From CAG-791 sp002394525 (GTDB lineage: Bacteria; Bacillota; Clostridia; Lachnospirales; Lachnospiraceae), in assembly GCA_946536955.1 (NCBI GenBank), contig CAMNFJ010000083.1, positions 1 through 13,071 on the forward strand: 13,071 nt of DNA. Reading direction: 5' to 3'. Below the pieces are notes generated by a model. It ran no database searches. It had not been told where the DNA came from and was given only the letters and a program-made list of their open reading frames with translations. A program made the translations under genes and the position numbers. Below, piece after piece: positions 5,544 through 11,696 of this stretch (position 1 is the first letter of the stretch; each line of letters begins with the position of its first letter).

Positions 5544-5706
5544 TGTAACTGCTCAGACCGTCTCTGATTCGAGGAGTTTTTGCGTGTTCTTCAACGCAAA
5601 AACCCGAGTTAAACGGCGCGCGGCGCACGCAGAGCGTTTTGGAATCGCCGCGCGTATCGTTAAATGCTCACGCCCTCGATAGGGCGTGAACATTTAACGC
5701 GCTGAT
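5537..5706 (+). mobile_element. 154-bp MITE-like structured element, copy B, with 8-bp flanking repeats
   Basis: The element spans 5545-5698, the same length and orientation as copy A. Flanks gcgttgat (5537-5544) and gcgctgat (5699-5706) match at 7 of 8 bases and look like an aged target duplication. Hairpins: gattcg plus gtttttgcgt with acgcaaaaac plus cgagtt (5566-5610); gcgcgcggcg with cgccgcgcgt holding acgc-aga-gcgt (5616-5655); and gttaaatg plus tcacgccct with agggcgtga plus catttaac (5659-5698). Unpaired cagacc, ccgag and ttggaat are shared with copy A, whereas many paired bases differ and remain paired. The left end begins GTAACTGCTC and is more decayed than in copy A. No coding capacity. 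Confidence 0.68.
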
Positions 5707-5804
5707 CGCCTGAAAGGCAGTCAGAAGACCGCACAGAGAGCTGACCTTCTGCCTCTTGTGGCAGACAGGAGCCTGACAGGGCGGTAAAATATGGATGATA
5801 CAGG

Positions 5805-5839
5805 ATCTGCCGGCAGGCTGCGGCCGGCCGGCAGATTTT
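5805..5839 (+). terminator. Terminator after the rpsR operon
   Basis: atctgccggc (5805-5814) and gccggcagat (5827-5836) form a perfect 10-bp stem with a 12-base loop, followed by tttt (5836-5839). It lies 12 bases before the tRNA gene. The 5707-5804 stretch before it holds only a small tctgcc/ggcaga hairpin and a weak promoter-like CTGACA-17-TGATAC (5773-5801); nothing else was recognised there. Confidence 0.65.
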
Positions 5840-5850
5840 GCATATCAGAT

Positions 5851-5933
5851 GCCGGCGTGTCGGAATGGCAGACGAGGCAGACTCAAAATCTGCTGTCCGA
5901 GAGGGCGTGTGGGTTCGAGTCCCACCGCCGGCA
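5851..5933 (+). tRNA. tRNA-Leu (anticodon CAA)
   Basis: An 83-base class II tRNA. The acceptor stem gccggcg (5851-5857) pairs with cgccggc (5926-5932) and the discriminator is A5933. The anticodon stem gcaga/tctgc (5877-5881, 5889-5893) encloses loop ctcaaaa, giving anticodon CAA at 5884-5886, which reads UUG. A long variable arm, typical of leucine tRNAs, precedes the T arm gtggg-ttcgagt-cccac (5909-5925). CCA is not encoded. Confidence 0.96.
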
Positions 5934-5938
5934 GGAAT

Positions 5939-5992
5939 AAACCCGCGTAAATACTGGGAATTCAGTTGGATTTTCCGGATTTGCGCGGGTTT
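5939..5992 (+). terminator. Terminator-like hairpin after tRNA-Leu
   Basis: aaacccgcg (5939-5947) pairs perfectly with cgcgggttt (5984-5992). The 36-base loop may fold further (ggaa/ttcc). The T-run is weak (ttt, cat, cttta), so it may act as a processing or termination signal for the tRNA. The next 90 bases, to 6083, show nothing I recognise. Confidence 0.5.
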
Positions 5993-6083
5993 CATCTTTA
6001 TTATCGCCACACGTACATATCCCCGGGAAAGCGTGAACAGTGACATCGGCAGTGGTCCATCAACGATATTGAAAACAGGGACT

Positions 6084-6112
6084 TTGCAGAGTTGCTGTAA
6101 TCCCACTATAAT
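6084..6112 (+). promoter_or_regulatory. Strong promoter of the zinc-finger/vWA/PP2C/kinase operon
   Basis: TTGCAG (6084-6089), a 17-base spacer, and a perfect TATAAT (6107-6112). The start would be near 6119, about 53 bases before the first gene at 6172. It is the only clear promoter seen upstream of the five-gene cluster. Confidence 0.75.
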
Positions 6113-6171
6113 AAAAGACAAAACAGGAACTGTTGACTTTGCACTGCCTGCGGCTGGGAGACCGGAGCGAA

Positions 6172-6630
6172 ATGGATTTTCTGAGTTTGATCATTCTGGC
6201 AGGAGCCATACTCTGCTTTATACTGGTCGCCTTTTATCTGCGGCTGTTCGACGGGATCGGAAACCTGTTCCACAAAAATACGGAGGATGAGGATCTCGAA
6301 GACGGGTTCCCGGAAGCGGCGGATCAGCCGAGGGAAGAAACCGGCCTGCCGGCGGAGGATACGGATTCCGCAAAGAACGTGCCCGGTTCCCACCTTTTGT
6401 TTATCCCGCCCCGCATGCAGGACGACGCGAGAAACGCGGACATACGCAGCCAGGTCGAGGAGACCGTCAGGGGTTTTCGCTGGGACGCGGACGGCGGAAA
6501 GACCGCCTTTATCTATGCCTGCAGGCCGGAGACGGGCAGGTGGAAATGCCCTTATTGTGAAGGCGAAAACCGCAGGGAGGACAGGATCTGCATGATCTGC
6601 GGCCGGAGTCCCAAAAAAGATGAGGTGTGA
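6172..6630 (+). CDS. Small membrane-anchored protein with RanBP2-type zinc finger
   Basis: A 152-residue protein with one N-terminal membrane segment (residues about 3-22, LSLIILAGAILCFILVAFYL), an acidic, probably disordered linker (36-75), a short beta/alpha segment (80-115) and a C-terminal zinc finger. The finger reads W124-x-C126-x2-C129-x3-N133-x6-C140-x2-C143, exactly the RanBP2-type consensus. The ATG at 6172 is preferred over the in-frame TTG at 6133 because gggag and ggag lie upstream and because it puts the membrane segment at the N terminus. The following basic/aromatic residues (YLRLF) suggest the finger faces the cytoplasm. It is the first gene of a cluster with another zinc-ribbon membrane protein and a vWA/PP2C/kinase set. 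The finger may bind protein or RNA; its partner is unknown. No named family recognised. Confidence 0.75.
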   Translation: MDFLSLIILAGAILCFILVAFYLRLFDGIGNLFHKNTEDEDLEDGFPEAADQPREETGLPAEDTDSAKNVPGSHLLFIPPRMQDDARNADIRSQVEETVRGFRWDADGGKTAFIYACRPETGRWKCPYCEGENRREDRICMICGRSPKKDEV

Positions 6631-6715
6631 TAACAAGAGCGGATGGAGTCCATGGCGGTCCCCGGATCGCTGTCAATAACCCGTTAAAGCCGGCCCGGCC
6701 GGCAGGGAGGAAGAG

Positions 6716-8575
6716 ATGTTCTGTAAAAACTGCGGCAGAGAAATCGATGCGGACACCCTGGAGAGGCTGATCAGGAAGAAGGGGGATACAGTCCTCTGTA
6801 AAAACTGCGGAAGACCACTGGATACAGCGGAATTCTGCGGAGGCTTCTGGGGCCTCGCCGCGTCCGACGCGGAAAAGCAGGGAAGAGGAGACGGGGAGAT
6901 CCCGGGTGTGACCGAGGCCGACCGGCTCTGGGCAAAAATGATCCTGGCGGACCAGACCGCCGGACAGAATAAAACTGCCGGCGGCAGAACCGGGGCCGGC
7001 GGAAGCGGCCCAACTGATGACAGCTATAGCGGAGGAACAGGAGGCGGCAGAACCGGTGGCAGCAGTGGAAACGGCGGCAGCCGCTCGCCCCGGGCCCTCA
7101 CGGCCCTTCTGATGGCGGCGGCTCTGTTAGTCGGCCTCGTGGCCGGCAGGTTTATCCCGTTCGGCCGGGGCGGCGCGGGAGGCAGTCAGACTGCCGGCTC
7201 GCAGGAGGCCCAGGGCCTGGCCGGCGGCAGCGAAGCGCAAGCCGGGGACGCCGCGGCTCAGGAGGACTCCGGCGGGGACGAGCTCGATGCCCTTATTGAT
7301 GGAAGGACAGAGGAGGAGGCCACGGTGGCGGAAGAGGATCCGGAGGAGGATTCCCTGACAACCGGTCTCCCCGGAGGGACGGCCGGCGCGGAAGATACAA
7401 CAGCCTCCAGCTATAACACGATCAAGAGGAATCTGCGTGTTCTGGGCGATATTTCGGTTGAGGAAAGCCTTTTCTACGTCAATGCCCGGGATACGGGAAT
7501 CATTTTCGCGGACGAAGCCATGCGGGATGATGATCCGGCCACAGCCGGCGGCATCGCCTATATCCGCACAGAGACGGAGACCTCCGGCGGCCGGCTGGAG
7601 AAGCTGACGCGGTTCTTCTGCGATGAAAACGGACTGGAGACCAATACCGGAGCGGGCTATTCCCGCATCGTCTGTCTCTATGACGAAAACGGCCGGCTGA
7701 CCGGCAGGGAATACTATTCTGTCCGGGACGATCAGGAAGACCAGGCCGATCCGGAATACCTGGACAGGGCAGATTCCCGGGATAAGGGGACGGATACGGA
7801 AAAAGACGCTCAAAAAGACGGCGCAGAGAACGGGGAAAGGGAGGCGGTCCTGATCTATACGGCGGACTGCAGTGTCGTCGGGTCGGAAGAAGGAGAGACC
7901 GCGCAGGAAATCTACCACCTGGAAGCCGGGCAGGAGACGAATGCCCCCCGCTATCTCAGGATCGAGCGCACTTTTATGGGAGAGGACAGCGCCTTTCCCG
8001 GAGCCCTGAGCACAGTCAGATATTATCTGGGCGAAAATGATACAATGGCGGCCCGCGAGGAAGAGCATACCTATGAGAAGTCCGACAGCATGCCCAAGGG
8101 AGAGGGCCTGGAGGACGAGGGCTACGCCTATTATGTGGAAGAGAGCATCCGGGTCCAGGACAGGACCGGGACGATCGCGGAGACAGAGGAGACCTTCGGG
8201 GAGGACAGCCGGGGCCCCCAGACCGTCAGGTATTTTTTTGAGGGAGATGAGGGACAGGAACGGCTTGCGGAGATGCAGTACTGCAATAACGACGGCGATG
8301 TGACCGGAAACGCCGGCTTTGCCTGGTTTTACCGGACCTATAACGAGGACGGCACTGAGATCGAGGACTCCTTCTTTATAAGTCCTGATATGGAAAATGA
8401 CGAGGCCGGCGAGGAAAGCACCGATCAGGAGACCAACCAGGAAACGGAAAAGACAGACCGGAAATCCGCGGAGGACCAGCCCGCGGCCATGACAAGCGCG
8501 GAGCCCCTTCTGGAGGAGGAATTCCTGCCGGGGATCTATTCCGTCGAATATCCGTATCTGTTCCGGATGCCCTGA
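6716..8575 (+). CDS. Zinc-ribbon, single-pass membrane protein with large outer domain
   Basis: A 619-residue protein. The N terminus is a zinc ribbon with CxxC pairs at 3/6 and 28/31 (FCKNCG and LCKNCG). A Gly/Thr/Ser-rich disordered linker follows (about 80-122), then one membrane segment (about 124-145, ALTALLMAAALLVGLVAGRF), an acidic low-complexity stretch (about 180-225) and a beta-rich region of nearly 400 residues. That region holds loosely repeated Y-x-E/D-N-G-x-L-type segments (for example YDENGRLTGREYY), somewhat like YD or MORN-type repeats, but I cannot assign a family. The layout resembles a receptor with an inside zinc ribbon and an outside sensor. The start has gggaggaagag upstream. 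It lies 85 bases after the small zinc-finger gene and 73 bases before the vWA gene, so it is probably co-transcribed with both. Cytoplasmic placement of the ribbon is inferred from the absence of a signal peptide. Confidence 0.75.
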   Translation: MFCKNCGREIDADTLERLIRKKGDTVLCKNCGRPLDTAEFCGGFWGLAASDAEKQGRGDGEIPGVTEADRLWAKMILADQTAGQNKTAGGRTGAGGSGPTDDSYSGGTGGGRTGGSSGNGGSRSPRALTALLMAAALLVGLVAGRFIPFGRGGAGGSQTAGSQEAQGLAGGSEAQAGDAAAQEDSGGDELDALIDGRTEEEATVAEEDPEEDSLTTGLPGGTAGAEDTTASSYNTIKRNLRVLGDISVEESLFYVNARDTGIIFADEAMRDDDPATAGGIAYIRTETETSGGRLEKLTRFFCDENGLETNTGAGYSRIVCLYDENGRLTGREYYSVRDDQEDQADPEYLDRADSRDKGTDTEKDAQKDGAENGEREAVLIYTADCSVVGSEEGETAQEIYHLEAGQETNAPRYLRIERTFMGEDSAFPGALSTVRYYLGENDTMAAREEEHTYEKSDSMPKGEGLEDEGYAYYVEESIRVQDRTGTIAETEETFGEDSRGPQTVRYFFEGDEGQERLAEMQYCNNDGDVTGNAGFAWFYRTYNEDGTEIEDSFFISPDMENDEAGEESTDQETNQETEKTDRKSAEDQPAAMTSAEPLLEEEFLPGIYSVEYPYLFRMP

Positions 8576-8648
8576 TTCTCCGTTTCTTTGCCGCCGCACG
8601 AAATATCACATGACCACACAGGCCTGCACACAGACAGGGAGGTAGAAG

Positions 8649-9338
8649 ATGGTTTTTAAAAAAAGAGGTTTGTCCTATGGAGTCGATGTCGTTTTCTGCA
8701 TTGACGCGACCGAGAGCATGGAGCCGCTGCTGGATGTCGTCAAGGAAAACGCCCTGAATTTTTACAATGATTTCATGGATGTCATGGAGGAAAAGAAGAA
8801 AAAAGTCCAGCGGCTGAGGGTCCGGGTCGTGGCCTTCCGGGACTATATGGCGGACGGCCGCGAGGCCATGCTGGTGACGGACTTTTTTGAGCTGCCGGAC
8901 CAGTCCCGGGAGCTGGAGATGTGCATCAGGAGCATCGAGGCCAAGGGCGGCGGAGACGACCCCGAGGACGGTCTGGAGGCCCTGGCCTATGCCATCAAGT
9001 CCGACTGGAATATGGACGCGGACAGGAAGCGCCATGTGATCGCCCTCTGGTCGGACGAGGCGACCCATGACCTGGGCTACGGCAAGGCGGCCAAAAACTA
9101 TCCGCGCGGCATGGCGGAAAACTTCGAGCAGCTGACGGAGTGGTGGGGCAGCAAATACGCCCCGGGCATCATGGATGAATCGGCCAAGCGCCTGATCCTC
9201 TTTACGCCCAGCAAGGAATCCTGGGTCACGATCCGGTCCAGCTGGAACAATGTCATCCACTACGAGTCGGAGGCGGGAAAGGGGATCGCCGGCTTTGATT
9301 ACGAGCAGATCCTCAATGCGATCTCCAACACGATCTGA
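8649..9338 (+). CDS. von Willebrand factor type A domain protein (TerY-like)
   Basis: A 229-residue protein that is almost entirely a vWA domain, cytoplasmic with no signal peptide. The first strand and metal site read VVFCIDATESM: D19-x-T21-x-S23, a Thr variant of the usual DxSxS MIDAS motif. GGGDDPEDGLEAL at 100-112 gives the second metal loop, and LWSDEATHD (133-141) has the Asp of the third. All needed metal ligands appear present. vWA domains of this kind act as metal-dependent protein-binding scaffolds. The next two genes encode a PP2C phosphatase and a protein kinase, the TerY-P triad arrangement, where the vWA protein is thought to link signalling partners. The start has gggaggtagaag upstream. 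A block of 77-bp tandem repeats separates it from the phosphatase gene. Confidence 0.88.
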   Translation: MVFKKRGLSYGVDVVFCIDATESMEPLLDVVKENALNFYNDFMDVMEEKKKKVQRLRVRVVAFRDYMADGREAMLVTDFFELPDQSRELEMCIRSIEAKGGGDDPEDGLEALAYAIKSDWNMDADRKRHVIALWSDEATHDLGYGKAAKNYPRGMAENFEQLTEWWGSKYAPGIMDESAKRLILFTPSKESWVTIRSSWNNVIHYESEAGKGIAGFDYEQILNAISNTI

Positions 9339-9353
9339 CCGGCCCGGCTCTCA

Positions 9354-9558
9354 TGCGCGGAGAAAAAGAAGGCCGCTTTTCCGGAGGTCTCCCTTGCGCT
9401 GAGGGCCCCGGGACATCGCGGGCCTGTGTCTGCGCGGAGAAAAAGAAGGCCGCTTTTCCGGAGGTCTCCCTTGCGCTGAGGGCCCCGGGACATCGCGGGC
9501 CTGTGTCTGCGCGGAGAAAAAGAAGGCTGCTTTTCCGGAGGTCCCCCCTTGCGCTGAG
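9354..9558. repeat. 77-bp tandem repeat, about 2.7 copies
   Basis: Units at 9354-9430 and 9431-9507 are identical over 77 bp; a third, diverged and shortened, runs from 9508 to about 9558. The unit length is not a multiple of three, so open frames across it on either strand shift between units and are unlikely to be coding. Each unit contains a purine-rich ggagaaaaagaagg and a short ggccc/gggcc inverted repeat. The whole 285-base gap between the vWA and phosphatase genes is mostly this repeat; no promoter or terminator was recognised in it. Confidence 0.85.
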
Positions 9559-9623
9559 GAACCCCCGTGAAAGGATCAGGCCCGATGGAAACAGAGAAAA
9601 ACAGCAACAAGCGGTGAAAAAGG

Positions 9624-10625
9624 ATGAAAAGCTTTTGGCAGAAAATGGATTTCCGCTTCGTGATCTCCCGGGAGATGGGTGAGGGACGCGGGGAGGACAG
9701 CTTTTATTCGGCCCAGCTGCCGGACTCCGCGGTCTCCGCGGTGTTTGACGGCTGCGGGGGCCTCGGCTCCCGCATGTATCCGGACTACAGCCGCAGGACC
9801 GGAGCCTATATGGCCGCCAGGGCGGCCAGCGGAGCCCTGCACGACTGGTATCACGCCTCGGCGGGAGGCCGGGACGGGCAGAGCGGGCAGGCCCTGGCCG
9901 GCCGGATCACGGAGTATCTGGACGGGGCCCTGCGTGTCGTCCACGACCATGCCGGGGATCCGGGCCGGATCTTCGGGACCATGGTCAGGGACTTTCCGAC
10001 GACGGCCGCGATCGCCCTGGCCCGGAGCGCGGGGGAGGAGATCGAGGTCGACTGCTTCTGGGCGGGGGACTCCCGGATCTATTTGCTGGACCGGCAGGGC
10101 CTGGCCCAGCTGACGCGGGACGATGTGTACGGCAATGACGCCATGACCAACCTCCGCTCCGACGGAGCCCTGTCCAATGTTATCTCTTCAGATCGGAAAT
10201 ATGAGCTGCACGCGGGCCGGCCCCTGCGGATCCGGGAGGAGGAGCCCTGCATCATTTTCGCGGCCACTGACGGGTGTTTCGGCTACCTGCCCAGTCCCAT
10301 GGACTTCGAGGATGTCCTACTGCACTGCCTGCTGCAGGCGAGGGCGCCCGAGGACTTCCGCCAGCGCCTGGCTACCAGCATCCGCGCCGTGGCGGGCGAT
10401 GATTTTACCCTGGCCCTCATGAGCTTCGGCTTCGGCGATTTTGAATCCATGCAAAAGGAGCTGGCGGACCGGGAACGGGTCCTGCAGCAGCGATTCATGG
10501 ACAGGCTGGGACCGGACCCCTCGCTGGAGCTCCAGCAGGAGGTCTGGGAGGATTACCGGCCGGACTATGAGCGCCTCCTCCCCGCGGCCCCGGACCGGAA
10601 GGCGGCCCCGTCAGCCCCTGTTTAG
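9624..10625 (+). CDS. PP2C-like serine/threonine protein phosphatase
   Basis: A 333-residue metal-dependent phosphatase. Motifs in order: GRGEDSF (21-27, the ED metal residue), VFDGCGGLGS (40-49, DGxGG), TTAAIAL (126-132), FWAGDSRIYLL (145-155, GDSR), LTRDD (163-167), ATDGCFGYL (214-222) and GDDFTLAL (258-265). All core Asp residues for the two-metal centre are there, so it should be active. It lacks a membrane segment. Residues about 270-333 form a charged, helical C-terminal extension (ELADRERVLQQRF) that may contact a partner. The ATG at 9624 follows aaaaagg. It lies between the vWA and kinase genes, so its likely task is to reverse the phosphorylations made by that kinase. The vWA-PP2C-kinase set matches TerY-P type triads. 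Confidence 0.9.
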   Translation: MKSFWQKMDFRFVISREMGEGRGEDSFYSAQLPDSAVSAVFDGCGGLGSRMYPDYSRRTGAYMAARAASGALHDWYHASAGGRDGQSGQALAGRITEYLDGALRVVHDHAGDPGRIFGTMVRDFPTTAAIALARSAGEEIEVDCFWAGDSRIYLLDRQGLAQLTRDDVYGNDAMTNLRSDGALSNVISSDRKYELHAGRPLRIREEEPCIIFAATDGCFGYLPSPMDFEDVLLHCLLQARAPEDFRQRLATSIRAVAGDDFTLALMSFGFGDFESMQKELADRERVLQQRFMDRLGPDPSLELQQEVWEDYRPDYERLLPAAPDRKAAPSAPV

Positions 10626-10679
10626 GAATTCCGTCACATACGATACTTTTTTGAGTAAACAAAAGCCATCTCCGCAGAC

Positions 10680-11654
10680 ATGGCCTTGGGAGACGATATT
10701 TTGGGTGAAATGATCAACGGGTTCGAGCTCATCGAACCCCTGCAGAATAAAGACGCCGGTTTTTCCAGGTGGACCTTTGCCAACAAGGAGGGCAGGACCT
10801 TTTTCCTCAAGGAATTTCTGGACCCGGTCTACCCCCTGAACCCGGTGATCGGCGAGCGGCAGATGCAGGCGCGGATCCTGGCCTGCAGGGAGTTTGAAAA
10901 AAAGTGCGGGGCCCGCTACAGGGCCATCAATGAGGCTTCTGACGGAAACGCAGTCCGGATCGAGGCCTTTTTCCGTTGGGAATCCCATTATTACGTCGCC
11001 ATGGAGCGGGTGGTCCCGGCGGGGCTCAGGATCCGGGACATCGCGGCCCTGCCCTTTGCGGACAGGCTCATGCTCTGCCGGATCGTCGCCCACACCATCC
11101 TGGGCCTGCACGCCCGCGGCCTGGTCCACGCGGATCTCAAGGATGAAAATGTCATGATCAGGCGGACCGCGGAGAATACTCTGACGGCCAAGGTCATCGA
11201 TTTCGACTGCAGCTTTCTGGAAAACTACCCCCCGGAGAGCGAGGACGAGTTCAGCGGCGACCAGGTCTACCTGGCCCCGGAGGCCTGCCTCTTTCTCAGC
11301 GGGGAGGAGGACGTCCCCCTGACGACAAAGATCGATGTCTTCTCCCTGGGGATCCTTTTCCACCAGTATCTGTGCGGGGCCATTCCGGGCTTTGACCGGT
11401 CGGAATACGATTACCTGCACGAGGCGGTCCTGGACGGACAGCCCGCCCGGATTTCGGAGGAGATCGGGGACCCGGCCCTGCGAAGGCTCCTGCAGAATAT
11501 GCTGGAGGCGGACCCCGCCGACCGCTGCTCCATGCGGGAGGTCTGGGCCGTCCTGATGCCGGCCGAAGTCAGGGACTACCTGGAAAAAAGAAATTCGGAA
11601 AAAGAAGAGGGTTCCGGCGGGAAGACCTGGTTTACCCGGGCGGGGGACCTGTAA
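10680..11654 (+). CDS. Serine/threonine protein kinase, divergent
   Basis: A 324-residue soluble protein kinase. The ATP lysine is K44 in FFLKEF. The catalytic loop is HADLKDENVM (150-159), with Ala in place of Arg in HRD but Asp152, Lys154 and Asn157 kept. The metal Asp is in VIDFD (172-176), where Gly of DFG is replaced by Asp. VYLAPE (196-201) is the APE motif and D219-x-F-S-L-G the F-helix. The Gly-rich loop is degenerate (LQNKDAGFSRWTFA). Missing HRD Arg suggests no activation-loop control of the classical kind. After the kinase core comes a short polar linker and the tail TWFTRAGDL, which looks like a docking peptide. No good ribosome site precedes 10680; ATG at 10710 (MINGFELIEP) with gggtg upstream is a possible true start. 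It pairs with the PP2C phosphatase 54 bases upstream. Confidence 0.88.
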   Translation: MALGDDILGEMINGFELIEPLQNKDAGFSRWTFANKEGRTFFLKEFLDPVYPLNPVIGERQMQARILACREFEKKCGARYRAINEASDGNAVRIEAFFRWESHYYVAMERVVPAGLRIRDIAALPFADRLMLCRIVAHTILGLHARGLVHADLKDENVMIRRTAENTLTAKVIDFDCSFLENYPPESEDEFSGDQVYLAPEACLFLSGEEDVPLTTKIDVFSLGILFHQYLCGAIPGFDRSEYDYLHEAVLDGQPARISEEIGDPALRRLLQNMLEADPADRCSMREVWAVLMPAEVRDYLEKRNSEKEEGSGGKTWFTRAGDL

Positions 11655-11696
11655 GAGAGGAATGGCCAGTTTACCCGGAAAATATGAAAGAAAAAT

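Noticed and set aside
5576..5603. Simple rho-independent terminator in stem 1 of copy B
   Set aside because: The T-run is inside the stem rather than after it, and the same hairpin recurs in copy A as part of a larger element.
6133..6171. TTG start extending the zinc-finger protein by 13 residues
   Set aside because: The extension would place polar residues before the membrane segment, and the ATG at 6172 has better upstream purine-rich sites.
5660..6290. Open frames on both strands across tRNA-Leu
   Set aside because: They cross a tRNA, terminators and part of the 154-bp element; none has a ribosome site.
7127..8599. 490-codon open frame on the - strand
   Set aside because: It lies fully opposite the zinc-ribbon membrane protein gene, has no convincing ribosome site and reads as low-diversity hydrophobic sequence typical of the antisense of GC-rich, acidic coding DNA.
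9354..9558. CRISPR array
   Set aside because: The units are directly adjacent with no unique spacers, and no cas genes occur.
9299..9682. Open frames across the 77-bp repeats on both strands
   Set aside because: The unit is not a multiple of three, so frames shift from unit to unit, and no start signals or family motifs are seen.
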